Shown here in pieces: positions 34,672-44,178 of a stretch of 64,000 nt of DNA. This DNA comes from Arundinibacter roseus. Its GTDB lineage: Bacteria; Bacteroidota; Bacteroidia; Cytophagales; Spirosomataceae. The position numbers and the translations under genes are program-made. The stretch covers positions 78,205-142,204 of the forward strand of contig NZ_SMJU01000014.1 in the NCBI RefSeq assembly GCF_004348825.1, given 5' to 3'. Position 1 is the first letter of the stretch; each line of letters starts with the position of its first letter. The notes under the pieces are model-generated. The model saw only the letters and a program-made list of their open reading frames with translations. It did no database searches and was not told where the DNA came from.

Positions 34672-37600
34672 TTAAAAAGTTAATTTCAGGGTAGCACCGT
34701 AGCGTTTTGCACTTGGGCCCGTCAAGAACTCAAATCCTTGTCCGTTACCTACTCCTAAACCGAGGTTATCCGTATCGAAGTTGACACCGGGAGGGAAATT
34801 AAAGGCTTTATACCACAGGTTGTTTCCTGTAAAAGCAATAGAAGCTCCCTTAAATCCAATTTTGGTAAGCAATGTCTTAGGAATCCGGTACGAAAGTGAG
34901 AGCTCCTGCAAACGAAGAGTAGTAGCGTCGTACATACGTCCTTCATCACCAAAGAAGGAGATGTTGTTGAATCCTACGTCCGAAGCAGTAATTTGAATAT
35001 CGTTAGGAGTTCCGTCTGCTTTCACACCTGGGAAAATGAAGGTTTGAGCACGGTCATAACCTGTTTCAAGTCCTGTATCTTCGGTCATACCGCGTCCCAA
35101 TAGCGCACCGGTAGTAGAAGAATACATAGCACCTCCGTGACGGTAAGAGAACATAATGTCCAAAGCAAAACCTTTATAGCTGAAGCTATTGCTTAGGCTT
35201 GAGGTAAATGCCGGATTAGGATCTCCCAAAATTACAGGTGTAGTAGTGGCTAATAAATATCCACCTCCATCAACCAATAGCTGACCCTGATCATTGCGGC
35301 GGAAACCCGTTCCTTTAATGATACCAAAAGGCTCACCCACTACGGCGTAGTTACCAAGGGATGCACCAAAACCAGTCATTTGTACTTCCTGTAAGGTTCC
35401 TCCCAAATCCAATACCTTAGGAAGAATGCGAGAATATACCAGATTGACATCCCATGAGAATGCATCTGTCTTAATAGCCGTTCCATTCAGTGCCATTTCT
35501 ATACCATCATTCCGGATTTTACCAATGTTAATTGTCGTAGAGGTATATCCTGTGGATGCATCAAGTGGTGAGTTAGTGATCAGGTCACGGGTATCACGAC
35601 GGAACAACGTCAGGTCAAAACCTACTTTGTTGTTCAGCAACTTACCTTCTACACCAAATTCATATTCAGTTTGTAGCTCAGGTTTCAGATTTGGGTTTCC
35701 AAGGAAGTTATCCACCGAGTGTGTTTGTACCGTATTTCCAGCAGAATTCAGGAACGCACGGGCGCTTTGTGAAAGTACATTACGCGTGCTGTAAGGACTC
35801 GGAAAACCAGCTGAGGTACCATAACCTCCCCGGATTTTCAGGAAGTTCAGGAAGTTGGATTCTAAACCTTCAAAAGCAGAGGTAGGAACAAAAGAAGCAC
35901 TTACCGAAGGATAGAATATGCGTCGGTTTTCTGGTTCAACGGTAGATGTCCAGTCGTTACGACCGGCAAAGTTGATAAAGAAGGAGTTTCCTATGTCAGC
36001 CGTAAGTTCTCCAAAAATACCCATACGGGTTTCTTCCTGCGTAAATTCTGACGACACATTATCAACAAAGTTTTGATGACGGAATAAGCCTGCTGCTAAC
36101 TGATTTTGGCTAGTCACTGCATTGAAATTGAACAGGTCATTCCGCATGTTTCCACCAACCTTGGCAGCTAATGACACTTTATCTGATATATTCTTCGAGT
36201 AAGAAACGATCAGGCTATTGTCCCAAATGCGATTGTTGATATCAAGGGTATTATATAGACCATTAGGAAATGAAAGACCATTTTTGTTCAGTTTGTAGGC
36301 TTGTTTTTCTGTATAAGTATCCAAACCTACTTTATAAATGATATTCAAATCCTCAGTTGCCTGATAATTGAAAGTTGTCGCATTGAACAAACGTGTTACG
36401 TCGCCCGTAGTTTTGTAGTTTTCCAGCACCCAACGTGGGTTAGGGATATCATTACCTCCACGGAAATATACTGATCCACCATTTACAGGGTTTTTATAGG
36501 GCCATCCCATTAAATCTACCTGACGGGGGGTGTACATTACGTTAGCAAGTACCGAAGGAAAATCAAGTGCGTTGTTACCCGTACCACCGCTCAAAGGAGG
36601 CGAAAATTGACTGGTATTTGCAAAATTGAATGACGTTATAACAGTAAGTTTTTTAGTTAACGCAGCATTCAAGCCTAATCCTAAGTTTAGACGCTTCAGG
36701 CCGTTTTCAGGAATATATCCTTGCTCATCGTTATAACCGGCAGACATGTTATAGCTTACTTTTTCACCACCACCTGATATATTCAATGCGGTATTTGAGA
36801 TCATTCCTCTACGGAAAAAATCGCTTACGTTGTTCGGGAATACCTGCATTTCGTAGGCCCCTACTGATGCTACATAGGGTGCCATCGCTGCACGCAGACC
36901 ACCGGCGGTGGTAAGAAATGCGTAGGGGTGATTGTTAAGCGCGGCGTTTGTATTCTGCGAGGGATAAATTTTTGCTTCCTCAATAGTAGGTCCCCAGTTA
37001 GAAAAGAAGTAGCCCAAACTTTGCTGGAAACCGCCAACGTATTGGTTTTGATAGCGAGGCAGGTGCGCCTCGTTGGCAAATACAGATTGTGTGAGCGTAA
37101 ATTCTGTTTTACGAACTTTCTTGGATCCGTTTTTGGTCGTTACCAGGATAACCCCATTCCGACCCTGATCGCCATAGGTTACTGTAGCGGCAAGACCCTT
37201 CAATACCGAGATATTTTCGACATTGTTGGGGTCTAAGTCAAGAAAACGGCTTGATGCCGATTGACCGCCACCCGTAAAACCACCCCGCGAGTTAGTGTTG
37301 GAGTTAAAAGGAATACCATCCACAACAAACAGTGGTTGGTTGGATCCGGAAATGGTAGAGTAGCCACGAATGATAATGTTCGTACCGGTACCTGAAACCC
37401 CGGAAGTTTGCGTAATGTTAACGCCTGCAATTTTACCTTGAAGTACCCGTCCTACGTCAGCTTGCGGACGATCTTCGATTTGCTTGGTTTCAAGAGAGGT
37501 AACCGCATAGCCCAACGCTCGCTTCTCGCGAACAATACCCTGCGCTGTTACTACGACTTCCTGAAGATTGCGGGTGTCGGAGGCAAGAGCCACATTAATG

Positions 37601-37872
37601 GTAGTACGGTTGCCAACCGTGATCTCCTGAGTGGTTGTCCCTACAAAGCTAAACACCAATACGGTATTTGCAGACGGAACATTGACGGTGTAGTTTCCGT
37701 CTGAATCGGTGTTGGTTCCTATGGTGCCACCTTTGACTACCACAGAAACACCAGGAAGTGCACTCCCGTCATCAGCGGAGCTAACCTTTCCGGTTACTTT
37801 TCTGTCTTGGGCATACGAATACACCCAAGTCGAGCACACCAGAAGGAGGCTCAACAGTAAATTTTTCCTCAT
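34672..37872 (-). CDS. SusC/RagA family TonB-dependent outer membrane transporter
   Basis: A 1066-residue TonB-linked channel. The signal peptide is MRKNLLLSLLLVCSTWVYSY, then a carboxypeptidase-regulatory-like domain (about 24-110, VTGKVSSADDGSALPGVSVVVKGG), the NLQEVVVTAQG linker with the TonB-box region, the plug domain (about 125-245, with the SusC signature GRNGVILVTTKNG), and a long beta-barrel ending in YGATLKLTF with a C-terminal Phe. It is the pump half of the pair with SusD and takes up oligosaccharides, peptides or other large nutrients. No N-terminal STN domain is present, so no anti-sigma signalling is expected. It has a near-ideal promoter. Confidence 0.95.
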   Translation of the reverse strand: MRKNLLLSLLLVCSTWVYSYAQDRKVTGKVSSADDGSALPGVSVVVKGGTIGTNTDSDGNYTVNVPSANTVLVFSFVGTTTQEITVGNRTTINVALASDTRNLQEVVVTAQGIVREKRALGYAVTSLETKQIEDRPQADVGRVLQGKIAGVNITQTSGVSGTGTNIIIRGYSTISGSNQPLFVVDGIPFNSNTNSRGGFTGGGQSASSRFLDLDPNNVENISVLKGLAATVTYGDQGRNGVILVTTKNGSKKVRKTEFTLTQSVFANEAHLPRYQNQYVGGFQQSLGYFFSNWGPTIEEAKIYPSQNTNAALNNHPYAFLTTAGGLRAAMAPYVASVGAYEMQVFPNNVSDFFRRGMISNTALNISGGGEKVSYNMSAGYNDEQGYIPENGLKRLNLGLGLNAALTKKLTVITSFNFANTSQFSPPLSGGTGNNALDFPSVLANVMYTPRQVDLMGWPYKNPVNGGSVYFRGGNDIPNPRWVLENYKTTGDVTRLFNATTFNYQATEDLNIIYKVGLDTYTEKQAYKLNKNGLSFPNGLYNTLDINNRIWDNSLIVSYSKNISDKVSLAAKVGGNMRNDLFNFNAVTSQNQLAAGLFRHQNFVDNVSSEFTQEETRMGIFGELTADIGNSFFINFAGRNDWTSTVEPENRRIFYPSVSASFVPTSAFEGLESNFLNFLKIRGGYGTSAGFPSPYSTRNVLSQSARAFLNSAGNTVQTHSVDNFLGNPNLKPELQTEYEFGVEGKLLNNKVGFDLTLFRRDTRDLITNSPLDASTGYTSTTINIGKIRNDGIEMALNGTAIKTDAFSWDVNLVYSRILPKVLDLGGTLQEVQMTGFGASLGNYAVVGEPFGIIKGTGFRRNDQGQLLVDGGGYLLATTTPVILGDPNPAFTSSLSNSFSYKGFALDIMFSYRHGGAMYSSTTGALLGRGMTEDTGLETGYDRAQTFIFPGVKADGTPNDIQITASDVGFNNISFFGDEGRMYDATTLRLQELSLSYRIPKTLLTKIGFKGASIAFTGNNLWYKAFNFPPGVNFDTDNLGLGVGNGQGFEFLTGPSAKRYGATLKLTF

Positions 37873-37913
37873 GTACTATTTAGTTTAGGTTAAGAAAATG
37901 TTAATCCTGTTTG

Positions 37914-37944
37914 CAAATGTAATTAATCACAAATACAATCCAAA
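37914..37944 (-). promoter_or_regulatory. Consensus Bacteroidota promoter of the SusCD operon
   Basis: On the minus strand TTTG (37941-37944), exactly 19 bp, then TACATTTG (37914-37921): a full match to TTTG-N19-TAnnTTTG. The start codon lies about 41 bp beyond, giving a 5' leader of about 35 nt. Confidence 0.75.
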
Positions 37945-38192
37945 TGATTCATATTAATTTTATTATACCAAAGATTATATAAGTAAGTAAACTATCAGGA
38001 GAAATATAATTTGGAATTATTGAAGACACACGAGGTTACAAAATCACAAAACGTACATTTGGCTTCATTTAACGATACTAAATTTTGCATTTAACTTATT
38101 AGATATAGCAATATTTAGCTAGGCAATAGTATGCTGGCAGCGTATTTCGTATTGGAATTGTACAATGCATACCTTCGGTGATACATTTAAAA
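37945..38192. other. AT-rich intergenic stretch between the SusC promoter and the patatin gene
   Basis: Within the 352-bp gap 37873-38224 the only signals are the SusC promoter and the hairpin at 38193-38226. The rest is AT-rich with no open frame, repeat or RNA structure that I can support. Confidence 0.6.
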
Positions 38193-38226
38193 GAAAGCTT
38201 AAATTGAAATTCTTTTGACAGCTTTC
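38193..38226 (-). terminator. Terminator overlapping the patatin stop codon
   Basis: GAAAGCT (38193-38199) pairs with AGCTTTC (38220-38226), with a 20-nt loop; on the minus strand TTTTAAA follows. Confidence 0.45.
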
Positions 38227-38980
38227 AGGCTAATAGTGGAGATTTGGCAAGGATATTTTGAGCGTACTTATATCCCAAAATAAATAATTCGCGTGCTTTC
38301 CGAAGATCATAAAGTGAATAATCTCCTAAATTCGGAGCCTCAATCAAGAGATCACATTTGTTAAAACGTTCTTTTGTTTTGGCGTGTACTGCCAATATCA
38401 GGCTCCTTGCCACGATTTCCCGCGTGCTTTTTGGGGGATTTTTAAGCGTAAAAGGATTGCAGTGGACGCCGATGATGTAGTCAGCCAAGCCTTCAAGCGG
38501 CTCAACAGGCATGTTGTTGAGCACGCCACCATCTACCAAACAGCGATTATGAAAATAAATGGGTTCAAACAAGCCGGGCAGGCAACTTGAAGCCAAAATA
38601 GGGCGGGCAAGTTCGCCCTGCTGAAACTGAACGGATTCGCCCGCGTACAGATCTGTGGCTGTAACAATCAGGGGTGTTTTTAATGATTCAAAGGTGTTTT
38701 CGGGAATATATTTGACGATCAACTCTTCCAGGCGGTCAATTTTAAACAGGCCCGAACTGCCAAAACACGGACGAACGTATTTCAAAAAATTGGTTCGGAT
38801 AAAAATTTCAAGGATTTCGTCCGGTTCCAGGCCTTTGGCCAACAAACCACCGGCAATTGCTCCGGCACTTGCACCGCTGATGAGGTCGGGATAAATACCT
38901 CGTTCATGTAAGGCTTTCACCACGCCCAAATGCGACAGTCCGCGAGCGCCACCACCAGAAAGTACCAATCCGATTTTCAT
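38225..38980 (-). CDS. Patatin-like phospholipase
   Basis: A 251-residue lipid acyl hydrolase of the bacterial RssA/YchK-type patatin group. The oxyanion loop GGGARGLSHLG is at residues 10-20, the nucleophile elbow GASAG is near residue 40 (catalytic Ser), and the dyad Asp lies in DGGVLNNMPV near residue 170. It lacks a signal peptide and is probably cytoplasmic or membrane-associated; it cleaves acyl chains from phospholipids. ATG 38980 gives the normal N-terminus. It is not clearly in an operon with its neighbours. Confidence 0.93.
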   Translation of the reverse strand: MKIGLVLSGGGARGLSHLGVVKALHERGIYPDLISGASAGAIAGGLLAKGLEPDEILEIFIRTNFLKYVRPCFGSSGLFKIDRLEELIVKYIPENTFESLKTPLIVTATDLYAGESVQFQQGELARPILASSCLPGLFEPIYFHNRCLVDGGVLNNMPVEPLEGLADYIIGVHCNPFTLKNPPKSTREIVARSLILAVHAKTKERFNKCDLLIEAPNLGDYSLYDLRKARELFILGYKYAQNILAKSPLLA

Positions 38981-39102
38981 AAACTATCAACGCTGATTTA
39001 CTACATGAAACAAGTACTTTCTCCCCAAAAATCTAACCTTGTTCAGATTATATAGGTGTAGATTAAGCTGTTCATGCATAACGAAGAACATCAGCGGATG
39101 GT

Positions 39103-39939
39103 TTATAAAAATGCTGAAAGCGGCCCGCGTTCCCGAATCCGAACACCCCGATCGGTAAGTTCCACCACAGCCGCTTCGTAAACTGGGTCGTGCTCAAATA
39201 CAAGAATACAGTTTTCCTGTGCAGCCTTGTGTAACACCTGCTCTTTTTCCTGCATACTTAGCAGGGGCCTTACATCGTAACCCATCACCCATGGCAAAGG
39301 CACATGCGCTGACGACGGAATAAGGTCGGCGGCATAAATAATGGAGGTGCCATTATCATGTATGACAGGCAGCAGCATTTGTTCGGTATGTCCATCAACC
39401 CGAATAAATTCGATACCTGGAAATGGTGTGCTCTCTTTTTCAACAAAATTCAGTTGTCCCGACTCCTTGATAGGTAAAAGATTTTCTTTCAGAAACGAGG
39501 CCCGTTCGCGGGGATTGGGGTTCAGGGCCCATTGCCAGTGCGACTCATCGGACCAGTAGCGTGCGTTGGGAAACGAAAGTTCAGGACCTGATACGCCATT
39601 CTGAACAGCTCCACCTACGTGGTCAAAATGCAGGTGGGTAAGAATAACGTCGGTAATTTCGGCTGCCTGAAAACCGGCTTCCGCAATCGAACCCAGCAAC
39701 GTATCGTCTCCATGAAGATCGTAATGTCCAAAAAACTTTTGATCCTGCTTATTTCCCAGGCCGGTATCTATTAAAATTAGTCGATCCTGATCTTCAATTA
39801 ATAAACAGCGCATTGCCCAGGTACAGCGGTTGAGTTCGTCTGCGGGGTTGTGCTTGTTCCATAAGGTTTTGGGTACCACGCCAAACATAGCACCGCCGTC
39901 CAACTTAAAAAATCCGGTATTAATTGTATGTACTTTCAT
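39103..39939 (-). CDS. MBL fold metallo-hydrolase
   Basis: A 278-residue member of the metallo-beta-lactamase superfamily. The zinc signature is LTHLHFDHVGG (residues about 100-110), followed by a further metal His in DGHTEQM and the Asp in IIYAADLIPSSAH. The N-terminus (VHTINTGFFKLDGGAMFGVVPK) is the type seen in quorum-quenching lactonase/methyl parathion hydrolase-like MBL proteins. No signal peptide. The substrate cannot be assigned; lactone or ester hydrolysis is possible. Confidence 0.88.
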   Translation of the reverse strand: MKVHTINTGFFKLDGGAMFGVVPKTLWNKHNPADELNRCTWAMRCLLIEDQDRLILIDTGLGNKQDQKFFGHYDLHGDDTLLGSIAEAGFQAAEITDVILTHLHFDHVGGAVQNGVSGPELSFPNARYWSDESHWQWALNPNPRERASFLKENLLPIKESGQLNFVEKESTPFPGIEFIRVDGHTEQMLLPVIHDNGTSIIYAADLIPSSAHVPLPWVMGYDVRPLLSMQEKEQVLHKAAQENCILVFEHDPVYEAAVVELTDRGVRIRERGPLSAFL

Positions 39940-40168
39940 AGAAAACAGGTAGGTTCTGATTCGTAAAGTTTAACAAAAAACTCTTCAAATAACACACGAC
40001 ACCCAATGAATCAACCGGCTATATTTCTTCCTGCACTTAGTCTTGACACAATCCGGAAGTCTTTGAACCCATCAGAAGCAAACAAAACAGCAAGGTGCAA
40101 TGATCAACGTATTGCAACCAAACAAAAAAGCACCTAACAGAAACCTGCCAAGTGCTTGATTTTCAACG

Positions 40169-40242
40169 TGGGCCCACCTGGAATCGAACCAGGCACCTAC
40201 TGATTATGAGTCAGTTGCTCTAACCGAATGAGCTATAGGCCC
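40169..40242 (-). tRNA. tRNA with CAT anticodon (tRNA-Ile2 or elongator tRNA-Met)
   Basis: A 74-nt cloverleaf on the minus strand: acceptor arm GGGCCTA/TGGGCCC (one G-U pair), D arm GCTC/GAGC, anticodon stem ACTGA/TCAGT with loop CTCATAA (anticodon CAT), T arm CCTGG/CCAGG with loop TTCGATT, and discriminator A. The 3' CCA is not encoded. The anticodon arm and the GGGCC acceptor favour tRNA-Ile2, whose C34 is changed to lysidine by TilS, but elongator tRNA-Met has the same loop. The flanks 39940-40168 and 40243-40356 hold no other gene. Confidence 0.92.
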
Positions 40243-40331
40243 CAACTCTTTCGAGTTTGAACTGCAAAACTAGTAATTCAGCACTTATCCAGCAAGTTTA
40301 TCTTTATAAAATAAATCCTGCCGTCTTTTCT

Positions 40332-40339
40332 TATTTTTG
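40332..40339 (+). promoter_or_regulatory. Candidate -7 box of the HD-domain gene
   Basis: TATTTTTG fits TAnnTTTG and ends 17 bp before the TTG start codon at 40357. No clear -33 TTTG at the right distance was found. Confidence 0.35.
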
Positions 40340-40356
40340 TAACAAAATGTGATGTT

Positions 40357-41589
40357 TTGAACAAAAGAAAAATTCTCAACGACCCGGTCTACGGGTTTAT
40401 AACCATCCCATCCGAGCTCATTTTTGATCTCGTGGAGCATCCCTATTTTCAGAGGCTGCGTCGGATCAGGCAGTTGGGTATGACTGACCTCGTATATCCC
40501 GGCGCTCTCCACACCCGTTTTCACCATGCTTTGGGAGCAATGCACCTTATGGGCGAAGCACTGAAAACGTTGCAGGAAAAAGGGCATTCTATTTCTGATA
40601 AAGAATGCGAAGCTGCGCAAGTAGCTATTTTGCTGCATGACATTGGCCACGGGCCCTTTTCGCACGTACTCGAGCACACCTTACTTAGCAGTATTCATCA
40701 CGAAGAGTTGTCGCTGCTCATTATGAAAGAGCTCAACCGGCAGTTCAGCGGGCGCCTTTCTTCTGCGATTCAGATGTTTGAAGGGAGCTACCCGCGCCGC
40801 TTTTTTCATCAGCTCATTTCTAGTCAGCTTGACATGGATCGCATGGATTATCTCAACCGCGACTGCTTCTATACAGGTGTAGCGGAGGGTACAATCGGAG
40901 CCGGACGACTCATAAAGATGCTGGACATAGATCAGGAAGAGCTTGTAGTGGAAGAAAAAGGATTGCTCAGTATCGAAAACTTCCTGAATGCCCGCCGGCT
41001 TATGTATTGGCAGGTTTATTTACACAAAACGTCCCTTTGCGCGGAAGCAATGCTGATGCAGGCCATTCGTCGGGCACGGGAGCTGTGCCAGCAAAATAGC
41101 CCGCTGTTTGCGTCGCCTGCGCTTCTTTTTTTTCTGTCTCATGAGGTTTCTCTAAACGATTTTGATGACAATCCCGAGCTGTTAAACCGCTTCACCAATC
41201 TGGATGACTACGATATCTGGACTTCTCTGAAATCCTGGGCTACCCACCCCGACCCCGTACTTTCCACACTTTGCGATGGAATTTTAAATCGAAAATTATT
41301 CAAGATTCAGTTCTTTGATGGCCCGCCAACCGAAGAATTTCTGGCTCCGCTGCGCGATAAACTCCGGCAAAAGGGGATTCAGGAACAGCATCTGTCCTAT
41401 TTTTTGGTAGCCGGTCAAACCACCAATTCGGCCTATGAGTCGGGGGAAGATCAGATTAAGGTAAAGATGAAAAGCGGCGCCATAGTCGACATCGTGGAAG
41501 CCTCTGAACTTCCGACGATCCGGGCACTCAGCAAGATTGTACGTAAGTATTACGTATGTTGGGGTAAAACTGTATCTTTGCGGGGATAG
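40357..41589 (+). CDS. HD-domain phosphohydrolase (dNTPase/SAMHD1-like)
   Basis: A 410-residue protein of the HD superfamily, in the group of the B. subtilis YwfO/YdhJ-type and SAMHD1-like proteins. The metal-binding residues appear in LHTRFHHALGAMHLM (His), LLHDIGHGPFSHVLE (the HD pair) and SSQLDMDRMDYLNRD (second Asp). Family members hydrolyse deoxynucleoside triphosphates or related phosphates. The start is TTG 40357, because the ATGs at 40347 and 40352 run into stops and NKRKILNDPVYGFI is the conserved N-terminus. It lies just upstream of the lipid A operon. Confidence 0.88.
   Translation: MNKRKILNDPVYGFITIPSELIFDLVEHPYFQRLRRIRQLGMTDLVYPGALHTRFHHALGAMHLMGEALKTLQEKGHSISDKECEAAQVAILLHDIGHGPFSHVLEHTLLSSIHHEELSLLIMKELNRQFSGRLSSAIQMFEGSYPRRFFHQLISSQLDMDRMDYLNRDCFYTGVAEGTIGAGRLIKMLDIDQEELVVEEKGLLSIENFLNARRLMYWQVYLHKTSLCAEAMLMQAIRRARELCQQNSPLFASPALLFFLSHEVSLNDFDDNPELLNRFTNLDDYDIWTSLKSWATHPDPVLSTLCDGILNRKLFKIQFFDGPPTEEFLAPLRDKLRQKGIQEQHLSYFLVAGQTTNSAYESGEDQIKVKMKSGAIVDIVEASELPTIRALSKIVRKYYVCWGKTVSLRG
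41573..41580 (+). promoter_or_regulatory. Candidate -7 box upstream of lpxD
   Basis: TATCTTTG matches TAnnTTTG inside the last codons of the HD-domain gene, about 105 bp before the lpxD ATG. A matching -33 element is not evident. Confidence 0.35.
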
Positions 41590-41685
41590 ATGTACCTCGC
41601 AACAGGGGAAGAATGAACCTGGTCATTCAAAAAACAAAATCACCCGGTGTTGCTGTCGTATTGACCCAAGTCATTTATATCTACT

Positions 41686-42738
41686 ATGGAATTTACCGTC
41701 GGGCAAATAGCCCAATTAGTACAAGGAACTGTGGCGGGTGATGCCTCCGCAATAATCCGTTCTGCTGCCAAGATCGAAGAAGGAACGCCTGGATGCATCT
41801 CTTTTCTTTCAAATCTAAAATACGAGCCTTTCCTCTACACAACCGGTTCAACTGCGGTGCTGGTAGATGAAAGTTTTGAGCCAAAAAAACAGGTTGAGAC
41901 TACGCTTATTTATGTAAAAAACGCCTATACTGCCTTTACACTTCTTCTTGAAGAATATCAAAAAGCGACCCGTCAGGCACGTCGGGGCATCGAGCAACCC
42001 TGCCATATAGGGCAAACGAGCAGCATTGGAGAGGACGCTTATCGGGGCGCCTTTTCGTATATCGGAGAATACTGTACGCTGGGAAATCGGGTGAAGATTT
42101 ATCCAAATACGTATATCGGCAACAACGTACAGATTGGCAACGACACGGTAATTCATCCGGGCGTTCGGATCTATGATAATACCATCATTGGAAATCATTG
42201 CACCATTTTTGCCAACAGTGTCATTGGCAGCGATGGTTTTGGATTTGCACCACAGGCCGACGGCACCTACCGGGCTATTCCTCAGCTCGGAAACGTGGTG
42301 ATTGAGGATCATGTCAGTATTGGGTCCAACACCACAATCGACTGTGCCACGATGGGCTCAACCGTTATTCGGTCGGGTGTAAAAATTGATAACCTTGTGC
42401 AGATTGCTCATAACGTTGAAATAGGCAAAAATACCGTGATTGCAGCGCAGACAGGCATTTCGGGATCGACCAAAATTGGAGAGCAGTGCGTCATTGCCGG
42501 ACAAGTTGGTATTTCGGGCCACATTTCCCTGGCCAATCATACCAAAGTTGGCGCGCAATCGGGCGTTGGAAAAAGTATCAAAAAAGAGGGATTATCGCTC
42601 AGCGGATCTCCGGCCTATGACCTGAGCGCTCACCTGCGCGCGCAGGTTCACGTCAAAAAACTACCAGAACTCGAAAAAAGAATTCAAAACCTTGAAAACG
42701 AACGGATTCGATCAGATAAAAATACGCATCAACTTTGA
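41686..42738 (+). CDS. lpxD: UDP-3-O-(3-hydroxyacyl)glucosamine N-acyltransferase
   Basis: A 350-residue enzyme, third step of lipid A synthesis: it adds the second 3-hydroxyacyl chain to UDP-GlcN from acyl-ACP. An N-terminal uridine-binding domain (about 1-100) precedes a left-handed beta-helix of hexapeptide repeats (about 105-310; for example [19 protein letters not shown]). The catalytic His region is [14 protein letters not shown], and a C-terminal helix follows. It is the first gene of lpxD-lpxC/fabZ-lpxA. Confidence 0.95.
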   Translation: MEFTVGQIAQLVQGTVAGDASAIIRSAAKIEEGTPGCISFLSNLKYEPFLYTTGSTAVLVDESFEPKKQVETTLIYVKNAYTAFTLLLEEYQKATRQARRGIEQPCHIGQTSSIGEDAYRGAFSYIGEYCTLGNRVKIYPNTYIGNNVQIGNDTVIHPGVRIYDNTIIGNHCTIFANSVIGSDGFGFAPQADGTYRAIPQLGNVVIEDHVSIGSNTTIDCATMGSTVIRSGVKIDNLVQIAHNVEIGKNTVIAAQTGISGSTKIGEQCVIAGQVGISGHISLANHTKVGAQSGVGKSIKKEGLSLSGSPAYDLSAHLRAQVHVKKLPELEKRIQNLENERIRSDKNTHQL

Positions 42739-42786
42739 CGCAACAGTTGTCCGATCTTACACGTAAAGTCGTATTATATTCAGAAA

Positions 42787-44178
42787 ATGAACGAAAAACA
42801 GCAAACCATAAAAAAGGCCGTCTCGGTTACGGGTGTTGGCCTGCACACAGGCGTAACAGCCACCATGACGTTTTTGCCAGCTCCTGCAAACCACGGCTAT
42901 AAATTTCAGCGGGTCGATCTGCCCGGTCAGCCCATTGTAGATGCCGATGTAGACAATGTGGTAGATTTGTCACGCGGTACGACCATTGAGCAAAATGGTG
43001 CCCGGATACACACCGTGGAACACACCCTTGCTGCCCTCGTAGGTTTGCAGATCGACAACGTCCTCATCCAGCTCAATGGACCTGAGCCTCCCATCATGGA
43101 TGGAAGCTCCATTAAGTTTATTGACGCGCTCGAAGATGCTGGTCTGGAAGAGCAAAATGCTTACCGCAATTATTTTGAAGTGCCCGAGTACGTGCATCAT
43201 GTCAATGCCGAGCATGATATTGAAATGGTAGCACTGCCGCTTTCTGACTATCGCCTTACGGTTATGGTTGATTATAACTCTAAGGTTATCAACAGTCAGC
43301 ATGCCTCACTTAACGATATTTCTCTTTTTAAACAAGATATTGCTTCCTGCCGTACGTTCTGTTTTTTGCATGAACTGGAAGCTCTTTACAACCAAAACCT
43401 GATTAAAGGCGGCGATCTGACGAATGCCATCGTGATCGTGGATCGTGAAGTAAAAGAAGGAGAGCTGGACTATTTGGCAAAACTTCTGGACAAGCCGAAG
43501 GTTAGTGTCAACGAGTCCAAAGGGATTTTGAATAATGTCGATTTGCATTATCCCAACGAAATGGCCCGGCACAAACTCCTGGATTTGGTGGGCGATCTGG
43601 CGCTTGTGGGCCGTCCGCTAAAAGCACAAATTCTGGCTGCGCGTCCCGGACACGCCGCTAATGTGGCACTAGCCAAAAAAATCAAGAAACTCATGAAGGC
43701 AGCCAAAGACGGAGTTCCACAGTACGATCCCAACAAGGCGCCCATTCTGGATATAAATCAGGTAGCCAACTTACTTCCTCACCGGTATCCGTTCCAAATG
43801 ATTGACAAAATCATTGCATTGGACGAAATGAGCGTTGTCGGGATCAAAAATGTGACGGTCAATGAACAGTTTTTTCTGGGTCATTTTCCGGGAAATCCGG
43901 TCATGCCGGGTGTTCTTCAACTGGAAGCGATGGCCCAAACGGGCGGCATTCTTGTGCTAAGTACCGTACCCGACCCCGAAAATTACTGGCCCTACCTGAT
44001 CGGAATTGAAAATTGTCGCTTCCGACGCAATGTTGTACCAGGAGATACAGTTATTTTCAAATGCGTTTTTACCTCTCCCATGAAGCGGGGAATTGTAAAA
44101 ATGAGCGGCCGTGGGTATGTAAGCGGACAGCTGGTATGTGAAGCCGATATGATTGCAAGCCTTGTTAAGAAAAAATGA
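42787..44178 (+). CDS. lpxC/fabZ: Bifunctional UDP-3-O-acyl-GlcNAc deacetylase / 3-hydroxyacyl-ACP dehydratase
   Basis: A 463-residue fusion that is typical of Bacteroidota. Residues 1-300 are LpxC, the committed zinc deacetylase of lipid A synthesis (SVTGVGLHTG near the start, HTVEHTLAALVG with a zinc His, ARHKLLDLVGDLAL with the second metal site). Residues about 315-460 are a FabZ hotdog dehydratase (LLPHRYPFQMID and FPGNPVMPGVLQLEAMAQ, with the catalytic His and Glu). The fusion ties lipid A and fatty acid synthesis, since both use 3-hydroxyacyl-ACP. It overlaps lpxA by 4 bp (ATGA). Confidence 0.96.
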   Translation: MNEKQQTIKKAVSVTGVGLHTGVTATMTFLPAPANHGYKFQRVDLPGQPIVDADVDNVVDLSRGTTIEQNGARIHTVEHTLAALVGLQIDNVLIQLNGPEPPIMDGSSIKFIDALEDAGLEEQNAYRNYFEVPEYVHHVNAEHDIEMVALPLSDYRLTVMVDYNSKVINSQHASLNDISLFKQDIASCRTFCFLHELEALYNQNLIKGGDLTNAIVIVDREVKEGELDYLAKLLDKPKVSVNESKGILNNVDLHYPNEMARHKLLDLVGDLALVGRPLKAQILAARPGHAANVALAKKIKKLMKAAKDGVPQYDPNKAPILDINQVANLLPHRYPFQMIDKIIALDEMSVVGIKNVTVNEQFFLGHFPGNPVMPGVLQLEAMAQTGGILVLSTVPDPENYWPYLIGIENCRFRRNVVPGDTVIFKCVFTSPMKRGIVKMSGRGYVSGQLVCEADMIASLVKKK

